Source: Chionis minor (taxonomy: Eukaryota > Chordata > Aves > Charadriiformes > Chionididae). Taken from it: a stretch of DNA of 64,000 nucleotides. Below the pieces are notes generated by a model. That model was not told the DNA's origin. It saw nothing but the letters and a program-made list of their open reading frames with translations, and made no database searches. The DNA lies in the NCBI GenBank assembly GCA_013398295.1, contig VZSF01011128.1, positions 62,001 through 126,000 on the forward strand, read 5' to 3'. The position numbers and the translations under genes are program-made. Below are positions 53,201-64,000 of the stretch, piece by piece (the stretch's first letter is position 1; each line of letters begins with the position of its first letter).

Positions 53201-56200
53201 TTTTGGTTGCAACATTACAAGTTATGAATTCTTCATGTTTCAGATACTCTGTGCTATTCCATTTATGCATATTATTGTCTTTCCTTATGCTATCAGTATC
53301 CTGAGACCAACAGTCAGCTACGACTAGAGTACCTAGGGAAAAGTTAGTGCTGTGCATTAGCTTCTTCTTAATGTTATTACTACGGTAGTGCAATAGAGAT
53401 CCCAAATTGGATAGCTGATCGATTTTAAGCAGTAATTTCCATTTCCACAATAAGGATGTTCATGATACCGCCGATTTCTCCTATCATTTCAACTGCATAA
53501 CCACAACAGTAGATATAGCTGTCTCCGTTTGGTGAACAGAATTGATGAGCTGCTTCCCAGTTTAAGAAGATGAAGATAGAACCGGTACATTCCTTTTTTC
53601 ACCCAGAGGACTGCAAAGCCTACGATCTGCTTGTCACTTTCAGACTTTTTATTGCCTTAGCGAAAAAGAAATACTTGGAAAGATTAAAGTGCAGTGCTGC
53701 TTCAAGAACCAAGCACTCAAGAAAATTGACACTTGTATGGTACAACCGCTCGTGTACTTTTAAATCTGCCAAAAATTCACCTATTAGAATATTTACTATT
53801 ACTCACTCCTGTTAGACCTATAGACTTGACAAAAGCATCATCTGCAGGGAAATGAAAAGAGGCAGAGCTTCAGGAAACAGCTTTCTCAACTATAAGCAAG
53901 CTTGTTAGCATCAAAGACTTTCATTGCTCCCTAAGGAGAGTGAGCATCCTGTCTCTGTGTTACAGTGTCTGTTCTGAACGACCTTTTCCCACTTTGGTTT
54001 CTTCAGAAAGACATACTTCGTCATCCGTGTTCTGACAGATAAATTAGGACTAAACAATGCCGGGGAAGGCATCTTTCACAGACAAAGCAAATGAGAACCT
54101 TCACAGAAAGACAATAAAAATACCAATACGCAGCACTTCTGCTGTAGCGGTTACTCAAATTACAGAGCCAAACCAATGAAAGAGCAAGGGGGACTTATTT
54201 CTGTCATGGGAACACAGCACAATGTCAGCTTTACCTGTCATGGACAGTCTGCGCAAGTGATGGACCAGCACTTAATGTGGGCTTTCACTACCATCCTGTG
54301 AACGCAGGAAATGGCCGTAAACCAAATCCTAACATGCCGGGGGCCCAGAGAGCCATCTCCATCGTTTTCCATCCTCTGAAGAACTTTCAGCATTTCATCT
54401 CGAAACGAATGTCCCAGTGACTACATGTCAGAACACGATGCCTGTCAGCAAGATGCTTGTCAGCACAATTACTAGGACAAATTTGGAAAGGAATACACCC
54501 AGTTCTCTCATACTCTTCTAAGGTCCAGCTGAACAAGTTACACGGATCGGGATGCAACCTGCAACCTCAATTAGCACATTATGTTGCCTGTTAGGGACAT
54601 AAGCAAACCAAGAAAACCCCTAAATTAAAAAGCACGTGTGCGGTGCTAGTCTGAAGTGCCATACTTGGATATGTATTGTCATATGTTATAGGACCTCGTA
54701 AGCCGCTCCTCAGCCACTCTACTGCAGAACTATTGTTGCTGCAATGATTTAAAGTACCAGTAATGGTAATATATCACTTAAATTTTTGTTTTACATCTGA
54801 CAGAAAATAAACACTGATACTGGAACCCCCCCACACACAGAGCAGCTGTACAGTTATTATCCTAGATAGCCTTTTGTTATACAGGAATATAATTTATACT
54901 CTTTCTTCCTGAATATCCTGTAATATTGTCAAGTGTTCCAGGGTATGAAAACATGACTACTTCGCTATGTTTTGTCTTGTCACCCTACAGAAGAAAAGGA
55001 CCAAGGAACAACATGCCCACATCTTGTGGGATGACGTGGGTGTTGACTGCAGCTGGTTTCAGCTGCACATCCTATAGAGGATTCCAGCTTCCTTGAGAAA
55101 AGGGACTTATGCAATTGCTTGAATCTGGTAGTACTTAATTCAAAATTCATTCCTTCAATTTGTTTGGCAAATGAAATAAAAGCAAGACAGAGCAAATAAG
55201 AATCATCCACAAAAGTGTTTTTTTGTGTGACGGTGGATGACTTAACTGACCATGAAATTAAAAACTCTCATTAAAAGTATCCTGCTTTTTGTCATGGCAA
55301 TTTAAGTCGAAGCAGCAGGAAAATAGGGTTCAAATAGTGGCAAATCACAGTACTTTTTTTTTTTTTATTTCAGTAAAGCTCAGAGAAAACAAGAGGTTTC
55401 ATTGTCAGTGGCACAAATTTCCTATCTAGAGAGAACAGTAAGAGAAGGCATTGTTAACCCAGTATAGAAAACCCTTTATAAATTATTTTTTCAGCGTGAG
55501 CAGTGTTACAGTTGAGCCCTCTCTTACATTTGAAGGATAGTACTGTGATCTTTGCTCACAAACCCGAATTAATTTTTGATTGGTGGCCATTTCAACAAGC
55601 ATGTAAAATACTGCTCCTCCTTTGAGGAAGATGGTAAGGACGTTTCTGCCAGCCGGGATGTAACATTTCAGCTCAGGCAGTGAAAGGATGAGTAACCTGC
55701 CACTTCCCTCCTCGCTACACAGAGGGCCCCCCCTCTCTCCTGGGACTCTGAGTTTAATGCCTAAACTCAAATACAGGCCCAACTGCTTTTGTGGGGTTAC
55801 CCTGTAGAATAGATGGTAAGTCTTTTGGGAACTAACTGAAGTGTACGGCAGCCAGAGCTGCAAAACTGTTTTGTTTTTTTAAGACAGCTTTCAAAACTGC
55901 TACTATCCTTCACGCAGCTGGCATTTAACAATAGTGTTAAAAGCTTCTCGTGCCCAAGGACAACACAGAGACAGAAAAAAAGACCTGAAAGAACAGAGCT
56001 CACTACCAATAATAATAAAAAAGCTGTAGAAGTCATTAGGAAAGAACAGACAAGACTGCAAAAAAACCTAAAAGCATGAGTTAATCCCAGTATTAAAGAA
56101 AAGACAACACTCTGGATTTTCTGAGCTACACCTTGGACCTCCCACTGAAATTAAGGGGATTACTTACTCTCCTGCATGAATAAGGATTCACCAGAGTAAG

Positions 56201-57454
56201 TAATTATTTGGTATAAAATCAAAAGATCAGGCTTTTCACCAAACTGTGAAGGTATCTCTTTCAAAAATGCCTGCTGAGGAATATTCAGATTAGAAGTTAC
56301 AGAGCATCAATAATATGGGCATGCACATACATGCCCTACTAAATTTAGCTGAATGTGTCTGCACATCCATTTAATCAGATGAGTAAAGGGGTACAATGTG
56401 AACGACAGCCAGGAAAGAAGGAAATTTGTTTCAGCCACTGCCTGCAATCAAGCTCACAGTTTAGAAATGACAACTGTAACATGGCACTTGCCAAAAACTT
56501 CATCAGAGGGGGCCACTTCGAAACCAAGTCGCATTTAGAAGATCTGCAAAGCTCAATTCCAAACACTGGAATACCTTTCAGGACGCAATGACAGCTGTGG
56601 ATTTATGACAGCGTCTGATAAAATGGAGCAAAGTTTCAGGAAAAGTATATAACCAATACTTAAAACAATCAACAGAACTTTAGCATTCAGACTTTGACAA
56701 AGTGTAGCTACATTCATAAAACCCTAAATAGTAGTGTAAACATCTAACCCCATTGCTACTGTGAAAGTTGCGTTCTGCAGCTATCAGGTTTCCCATATCC
56801 GTCTAATTTGTTACAACACTTATGACTGCTTCTTTATATTAATAATTTATTGACAATAATTCAAATTTTTCAGTTAGCCTTCCAAAGTTTTTTCAGCTGT
56901 TTTGGTCAGAAAATGGAAGATTCAACAATCTGAAGTCGCATAATGAGAAACACTTGAGTTTAATTTCAGATTTCAAAAGGGTTCAAGCAAAACTCATAAA
57001 AAGCCCGTTATTCTATTTGGATCCCCGATTTTTAGTCCACCTACCTGAGTAAAAATGGGGAAAAAAATAATAAACAGGACTGGTGAGCAAGCAACTCTGA
57101 AGAATTAGCTGTCTGTATAACAGGACATTTGTTTCCATTCTTGGATCCCTGCTCGAAAAGACTTTGCTACAGAGCAAGAGTTATTCTGGAAAGTCAGAAG
57201 TTACCCTAACCAAAGCCAAACTGCTAAAAGTGAAACCTTCCCTCACACAGTTCTTTCATTTACCAAAAACAACATTCAAAATTTCCTGACACTGCAAACT
57301 GTAGCCATGACGTACACTACAGTCACCCTTCAGGAAGGTCTACTTCACCTTGGGCTTTCTTTTTTGGACTGACGGACACTGGATAGCAAAATGCTGTTCT
57401 CTTGAAACCTATATGTTACGCAGGGTTTCTTTTTTGTCATTTAAAAAAAATAAA
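50240..57454 (-). other. HDX: HDX 3' untranslated region (inferred, about 7.2 kb)
   Basis: Continuous AT-rich sequence after the HDX stop codon, with no recognised exon on either strand and frequent T-rich and AU-rich elements in sense orientation. The extent is inferred from the AATAAA at 50254 and the compositional edge there. Open frames inside (for example 53094-53450 and 55483-55863, both minus) have no recognisable domain. Confidence 0.4.
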
Positions 57455-57580
57455 TCACAAACTGTCTGAGGCATTTTTCTCTGATAAAGACGACAAGCTG
57501 AATGAGGTATCATCAGGCTCTGGGGATGCATGATTGAAATCCATTTCTTCTAGTTCGGGAGGTAAGTCTGAGAGCAGTGC
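57455..57580 (-). CDS. HDX: HDX last coding exon with stop
   Basis: A 126-nt coding part, acceptor TTCTAG, 41 residues and TGA at 57455-57457. It reads ALLSDLPPELEEMDFNHASP, then EPDDTSFSLSSLSEKNASDS and L. Acidic and serine-rich, typical of an HDX C-terminus. Confidence 0.93.
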   Translation of the reverse strand, partial: ALLSDLPPELEEMDFNHASPEPDDTSFSLSSLSEKNASDSL

Positions 57581-60500
57581 CTAGAAGAAAAGAAAAATAT
57601 TACAATACAGTATTAGGTATAATGTCAGTATTATGTCAGCATCCAAATGTTTTTTAAACAGAGTAAAAAATTTTGTTGAGCTTTTCAGTCAGTGTTGGCA
57701 ATTGGATGGGTTAAAAAAAAAAAGAGGTTAGTATTGATAGATATTAAAAGGAAAAACATTATCCGAGATGATGTATCTTAAAGGCAAAAGGAAAAAATAA
57801 AAGCAAACAAATCTCTTCCTAAATAAAGCACCAAATGTTACCCATACGAGACATGACCAACCAAGCATTAGAAGAAGGGCTATGTATTAAATGTGGTGCA
57901 CTGAAAGTGAAGAAGCCTAGCTTTTTTGCCTAGATCTCGCATTTTAGATGTCACAACAGACAAATCCCAGTCCCTCAGTGTACACTGGTGCACTCACTGC
58001 TTGTCCCTTTGTAAAAGTCACACTTCTTTGTCTATGTCATTTCTTGCGTAGATTGCAAGACCTTTCTTTTGTTTAAAGTTCAGCTTTTCTTTGTGTTTAA
58101 GATGTTCAGCACAATGCTGCCCTAATCATAATTTGAGGCTCTGGGCACTATGGAATAAAACCAAGGGAGTGAGGAACCACAAAATGACAAACGCCTTCTA
58201 TTAGTAAAACCTACTTCAAGACTTACCTGCTGCTGTTCTTTATCATCTGATTTAATAGCAAGTATCAAACTCCGAGTAAACGTCTGTAGTTCAAAATACT
58301 TCTGTTTGTGATTCTCCAATTCATTCTCAATGAATCGGACTTCTTCATTCTGTGGGGGAAAATTACATAAAGTTATGGAAATAATAAACAGCATTGCATC
58401 TTTTTAATGACACCTAAACATACTTGTACTAAAACTAAATGTTTTTAGTGAAAATGTGTTTATTATGGTTCTTGCCAAAACCAGTATTAAGTACAGCCCA
58501 AAGGTCTATAATTACAGAACAACGCATGTAGACTTTGGATACAAGTATAAGTTTCTGATGAACGACGAGTAGTGTCACACTAAACCTTCCAATGCATACG
58601 CCGTTTCGTTTCCCATTATCCTGCACAAGACACAAGTGATAACTAACCATATTACATGCAGACAAGACATTTCAGAATTACTACCGTTAAAGCGTTAATG
58701 ACTTGGGCCAAAGTTTACATGAACCTTTTAAAGAAGCACTGCTTTTTATTTTATAAGGACGACCTCTAATTCCATTTTAAAATAAAGAAAAACGAAGCCC
58801 AAGTCTCTTCCTAGACGTGATCTTGAAAAGGTAGGGTGACTGTGAGAAGAGACAGCAACCACATTCCATTACTACAGAAGAAGGCTTGACACAGAACAGG
58901 CAAAACAACTTAAAAATTCCTCAAAGCTAGACCAAATTAAAATATGGCATCTTCTAGTGCAGCTGAGTTTGATGTGTATCATGAAGTGTCAGCTCACCAA
59001 CCTCCTGAAGACCTCTTGGGTTACCAAATAAATAGGAATGCATTTACAAAATGGAGAAATATCAGTAATGTGCACGCTGTGGCTAAAAAGGCATTTTTCC
59101 AACCTTTGCATAAATACATGTTACTGTACTTGAAATCACTTATTATAAAAATAACAAACTTAATTAAAAATTCAGATTTGATAAGTACTTCAGTTTATTC
59201 CAAATATCCCTTCTCCTTCAAACTTACCAACTGATTGGTATGCAAGATCAAAACACTAAATCTGTTGATCAGTGTAGAGCTAAAATTAATTTTGTCTGGT
59301 TATTTACCTTTGCAAAGCTCATGTAACCTAAATAAACAGTTCACTTTGCAAAAATGCTACATCTTTGATCTTGCAAAAGGTGCCTGCACAGTAGCACCAA
59401 ATGTGCAACTTCCTTAAGACAATAATGAAAGAAATATGTACACAGAAGTTGTGTACAATGCACCGCACAGTACACACAGGAAGTAAGCACTGAGGCTCAC
59501 AGATAATTCGTGTTAAGTGTTGCATTTACCAAGGGATATCAGAGGCAAGACAAACCCCACCCCTGCTTATGCAACCATATGACTAATCAGGCCGGCAGTT
59601 TTGCATACAAAATAGTCCTGGATGGCAGCAAATAATTACATAAGCAAATATCGACAGTGAACTTATAAGATAGTATTTGGTTTTAATGATGAAAATATTT
59701 TTTTTTAATAACATAGAACTCTGCTGATACTCATGCTTACATTTGCTGGACTGGCTGTAATTCAACTTTAGTTGATATGAAAAAGGAAGACCACGGGATG
59801 AATTGGAAAGTTTGCAACATGCCTTTAAAAATAGTCTTTGTTTTGGGTTTGTTTTTTTCCCCCAGAAAATTCACATTTCTTCAGTAAAAATATTGCTCAC
59901 CCTACTGTTTCAGGCTATAACAGCTCTGAGAATGAGGGAGATACTTGGGCCGCAATTTTGAGGCTTTCATAAGGAAATCAGTTGAATGCCTTTCTTTCAG
60001 ATGGAAACTCACAAGTTGCCTATTTAGCAATGGATTTTGCCCAGCCCAAGAAGGAATTCAGATTTATGCAGAAGACAAATAGGCAAAAAGACTAATAACT
60101 AACGTCAAACAACAAACAAGGTTCTGTAGGGCATGCTGTCACAACAAGCCTTTCACTGTGGTGACAGGTGACATTAAGAAAAGGTCATTCCCTCTCCATA
60201 TTCATTCTCCACTGCCCTTACCAGGAAAACACTGCTTGAAGGAGTAATTTTTGTTCTAAGAAGATGATCTATTTATTATTTTGGTAATTATCATTAGTAG
60301 AACATACCTGTTTTCTAAGGAAAAAAATCAGCTACATAGATAAAAACATGCTCAATATACAACACACAACTGCAGCAACTCTTAGGAGAGCAGTAGCACC
60401 CACGTAACCGTTACCATTTGGCAGAAGACAGTGGCCATCAGGTATCCAACTGCTTTTCTTCCCTCCTACAACTACTGCTTCCAGACATGTTCTGCACTAC

Positions 60501-63500
60501 ATTGCAAGAACAGCTTCTTCTCAGATCCCCCCATTTTAAGAGGGCTCCAGCTGTTATGCATGTTTCCAGAGCTGGCAGCATCACACTGCACGTAAAAGCG
60601 TGCTGTAACGCTCCAAAGAACAGCTCTCACACAAAAAGAAAGCCTTGGTGTAGAGCCTAAATAAATTGCTTTGTCTGGCACACATGGTGGGAGCTGCAGA
60701 TGGCTACAGCTAGAGTAATGTAACTGCTCTGTAGAAATGGGATTTTTCCTGCCTCCCTCTGGGTTGAAATACGGGTAATCTGGCTGTAAATGGGATGAGG
60801 AGACATGACTGAGGGGACGCTGTGCAGTGCCACGTAAGAGCAGAGGAGTCCCAGGTTCCCCCATGCCTTCGCTGAATTCCTTACAGATACGCCTGTCTGA
60901 ATGTTCTCTCAAGGACTATCTTGCTTAACATGTCACAGTCTAGTTACTCACCTTATAATCCAAAAGAGAGCTCATTTGATCCACTTCAGAATTACTTATC
61001 ATATCGCTTTCTTCATCATCTATAATTTCTATTTTCTGAAACAGAAGCAAACGGTTCATTCCAAATATTCAAACGCACAGATTAGGCCAAGAAACAACAA
61101 TCCATATCTCAAACCGCCACGAAAGGATGAAGGTAACAGGACCTTTCGCTGGCTCATGAGAAATTCTGAGTTGCGGAGCCCCCATTAGATGGCAATCATG
61201 CACCTCAGCAGCAAGAGCCAGGAAAAACCCACAGTGAGTGTGTCGGTACTCAGAGCTGCTGCCATGGTGACTGGGCTGTTTACGGAGGAGGAGAAGCGCT
61301 ATAGGTCACCATGCTTTTGGCAGTAAGTTGCATATGACATCTCATTACAGCCTGCACAAGCCTGCATTTTATTCTGTAAGCCTTTTGTTGAAGACCTCCT
61401 GCAGGGCGAAGAAGGTTGGGAAAGTTTATTCCTCTGGAGCAAAACAGACATTATGGTAAGTGACAGGCAAGTCCTAACTGACCTACTTCTTGCCTCAAAA
61501 AATGAAGGGACCTCCTTTGGCCTTCTTTGGCCACAGTGCAAGTCAAATGCTCGAAACAGTAGAGGATGCTAATAAAAAGGACATTACCAAATGCATGCAC
61601 AGAGACATTTTCACTTCATTCACAAATATTCTCGGAAGCTTTTTATATGGGATTTCTAAAGATACCTCAAGTGCAACATTAAAGGCCAATCTTAATGCTG
61701 CTTAGAACTTAGAAATACATTACAATCGTATCTCTAGTTTTAAAAGATTCACTTTTACATTATTTACCACTTGCATGTTCTGTTTTTCTTCCCAGCAGAA
61801 AACCTCCTTACATAAGAAAATTATGTTAAAAGGTTATTTCAACATGAGAAACCACAGAATTTACATATTTTTAGTGCACCTATGAGATTTTAATCTTTAT
61901 TCATATCTAAGCTAGATCTGAAACGGATGAAATGAATTTTGGTAGACTGTGATAAGAATGCCATCTTTTACCAAGAACTCAGAAGGATGACTGCCCAGAC
62001 AAAATGATAGATTTCACTGTATTTTTGGGAGGGAAGCAGTGGCAGTGAAAGAAGAGGCAGTTGGGGGTTGGTTGTTTTTTTTTTTTTTTTTACTATTTTT
62101 CATTGTTTTAATAGTTATATACAGTCTCAGAAACATTTAGAGCAAGTTAAAGCTATTTTACTACGTTTTTTATTATACTGTTGTCCTTGTCCTACTGCTT
62201 AATACAATGTAGGCAAGGGCCCACACTGAAAAAATACACTTTAATGGTTAGCTTTGGAGGTGTTATTTTAGAGGAGGTTTCTTCTCTGCAGCATGTGTTG
62301 TCTTCTGTCTGCTTGCAGACCAGTCGTCAGAAATTTCCTTCCAATCACCAAGGAGAAATCCCTAAAGGGAGGCTAATGGTCTCTCTAGTAGTAACCACCA
62401 AGCTGACGAGTATGTGTTGAAGGTAGGGAGGATAAACCACATTTTCTGTGCTTCAGCGTCTGACAACCCAGCTGAAGCGATAATATTTCAAAGGCTTCAT
62501 GTCACAAAGATCTGCTGCTATATCATACCCTGAATAACACTGTGATTCAAATATTTTTGGTTTTGGATTCAGCTTGAGGAAAGAATCTCTAAATAAATGC
62601 CCAACGTTCACACTATCTTTCTTATAATTATATGTGTTAAGATAGTAGGGGAAAGAACAGATTAGAATTTCAAGTAAGAAAACCCTATCTCTTATGCATG
62701 TTCAAGGTATATCTTTTACTGCATAAATTTTAAAAGTTTTGTTATGGTGTTTTCAAAACAGAATATGAAAAAACTACTCCTCTTCCCCTTCTTCTCCCCC
62801 CGCATTACATCAAATTATATAATGCTGGAGTTCAGGCAGACTGAAGAACTGAGTCTCTCAAACACCATCTTTGCAAACCTTTTACCTTTGTCATTGTACA
62901 TTCTGCATCTCTGTGGTAAATGCATCAGCCTGAAAATCAGAGTGATTATATCTAAGGTCACAGCAGGCCATTAAGGCAAACAGAAGGGAAAGAGGCAGCT
63001 TTTTCTATTCAGGCAACCACAGAAAATACAGCCTTGGGATTTCAGTTAATGCAAAAGATGATCATATATTAACAAAAGAGAGAGAAAACGTTCTTTCCTC
63101 TATATATAGAGAGAGGGAATCTCCTGTTCGCTTTCCCACTTCAGGTTAGGTGTGATTAGTGCAAGACAAATACTGTCATCATGTTCTGAGCTACTGGTGT
63201 TTAATCTCTGACTGCAATGAGGGTGCATTTGGGAACTGGAACCATCACCTGTTCATTCTGCAGATTAACTTTTAAGATAAAAATTACCCTACCACTTGGG
63301 GTCTTCTCTCCTCTTCCTCCTCTCCTTTCTTCTAATTTGAGAGAAGGCAGGCTAAACAAAGGGGATATATTGCATTATTTGCCATGACTCCTCCCTCTGT
63401 CTTTCCTTCCTTGTCTCACTGCAGTCAATTAAAAACAGCAAGAACAACTGTGTTTGACTCAATGTGAATGCAAGTAAGAAAACAAGAAACATCTAAATAA

Positions 63501-64000
63501 TGCCCTGTCAAGGATATGGGAATGAAGAGTACATACACCCCCAGTCTGATCTCACATATTCAAGGTTAGTTACAGAGAGGAAGCACTAGAGATCCCTGAC
63601 TTTCTTAAAGCTAGAGAAAATAATTTTCAATTATTTTCCTGGGTTTTTTACCCTTACCGTTTTACTGTACTAGGTACTTAGAGAGCACTACCCAAGCGTT
63701 GTGCTTTGCACTCCAGAAAAAGAACACCAGATCGTTAGAATACAGAAAAATTGGTATAATTCAGTTTCTACTGAATGTGCATAGCTCTATGTTTTAGTAC
63801 TTTTAGTACAGTTTCTTTAAGTGCTCAACCAATAAGGAAGGACTCTTAGCGCACCCGACTGAAGTTTTCACCTAGTGAAAAACACTAGTGCTGGACAGTA
63901 ACCTCAAAAAACAGGTCACATCAGTGGAAAAGGAGAGGTATACATACCACATTATCAGTAGATACTGGATTCTGGTCATCATCTTTGTGACAGATTTCTT
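57455..64000 (-). CDS. HDX: HDX (highly divergent homeobox), 3' part: last four coding exons
   Basis: HDX encodes a nuclear protein with divergent homeodomains that lie further upstream, outside this window. The four exons here encode 128 residues plus the stop and keep phase across all junctions. Read from the 5' side: EICHKDDDQNPVSTDNV, KIEIIDDEESDMISNSEVDQ MSSLLDYK, a coiled-coil-like NEEVRFIENELENHKQKYFE segment, and ALLSDLPPELEEMDFNHASP with EPDDTSFSLSSLSEKN to the end. From memory this matches the acidic, serine-rich HDX C-terminus closely. The location beside RPS6KA6 in the same orientation agrees with human Xq21.1. The 5' exons are off the right edge. Confidence 0.9.
57581..58226 (-). 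other. HDX last intron
   Basis: 646 bases of AT-rich intron, nothing further recognised. Confidence 0.85.
58227..58349 (-). CDS. HDX: HDX exon (second from last)
   Basis: A 123-nt exon, acceptor CCCACAG, donor CAG|GTAAGT, phase 0. It reads NEEVRFIENELENHKQKYFE then LQTFTRSLILAIKSDDKEQQ and Q. The heptad-like pattern suggests a helical or coiled-coil segment. Confidence 0.92.
58350..60951 (-). other. HDX intron (second from last)
   Basis: 2602 bases. A minus frame of 146 codons at 60472-60912 ends just before the neighbouring exon and shows no domain. Otherwise AT-rich intron. Confidence 0.8.
60952..61035 (-). CDS. HDX: HDX exon (third from last)
   Basis: An 84-nt exon, acceptor TTTCAG, donor AAG|GTGAGT, phase 0. 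It reads KIEIIDDEESDMISNSEVDQ then MSSLLDYK. The KIEI-IDDEE stretch could be a SUMO-type psi-K-x-E site next to acidic residues, which is inference. Confidence 0.9.
61036..63947 (-). other. HDX intron (third from last)
   Basis: 2912 bases of AT-rich intron with a T17 run at 62075-62091 and a small TATATA palindrome near 63103. No gene recognised. Confidence 0.82.
63948..64000 (-). CDS. HDX: HDX exon (fourth from last, cut by window edge)
   Basis: 53 nt visible, phase 0 donor GTG|GTATGT, reading EICHKDDDQNPVSTDNV. The exon continues beyond base 64000. Confidence 0.8.

Noticed and set aside
60472..60912. 146-codon minus-strand frame next to an HDX exon
   Set aside because: It lies in an intron after a good donor at 60952, has no domain, and is not in frame with the HDX exon in any way that splice signals support.

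Overview
This window is vertebrate nuclear DNA, most likely avian. It carries two protein-coding genes, both on the minus strand, with ordinary GT-AG introns. The left half (1 to about 31.0 kb) holds the 5' part of a p90 ribosomal S6 kinase gene, RPS6KA6 (RSK4). The right end (57.4 to 64 kb) holds the last four coding exons of HDX (highly divergent homeobox), preceded on the left by a long AT-rich stretch that looks like its 3' UTR. Human Xq21 has the same two neighbours in the same order and relative orientation, from established knowledge. The bird assignment is inferred from compact introns, the linkage, A/C-rich low-complexity tracts typical of bird assemblies, and the absence of any recognisable mammalian SINE or L1.

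RPS6KA6: sixteen coding exons were read base by base. They run from the initiator ATG at 31030 down to 116 and keep phase at every junction. Together they encode 486 residues: the whole N-terminal AGC kinase domain, the linker with its phosphorylation motifs, and the start of the C-terminal CaMK-like kinase domain. The remaining exons lie off the left edge. The promoter is a CpG island (about 30.6 to 31.9 kb) with a full CRE, a GC box and a YY1/TISU element. It is interrupted by a 90-base assembly gap just inside intron 1.

The intergenic segment (31.0 to 50.2 kb) starts AT-rich and becomes GC- and CpG-richer between about 41 and 50 kb. I recognise no intact gene there. It does contain a frame-shifted coding-like relic near 41.5 to 41.85 kb, a strong CTCF-like motif at 48571, and two weak exon-like frames. 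Composition switches sharply near 50.2 kb, next to a minus-strand AATAAA with a U/GU-rich stretch beyond it, which is the best candidate for the HDX mRNA end.

The most interesting unexplained item is a long, nearly perfect hairpin in RPS6KA6 intron 1 (27221-27325). Read in the sense of the gene, its 5' arm carries the let-7 seed UGAGGUAG. It could be an unrecorded intronic microRNA precursor or a palindromic mobile-element remnant. There is no CRISPR array, prokaryotic operon, rRNA gene or recognisable tRNA gene.
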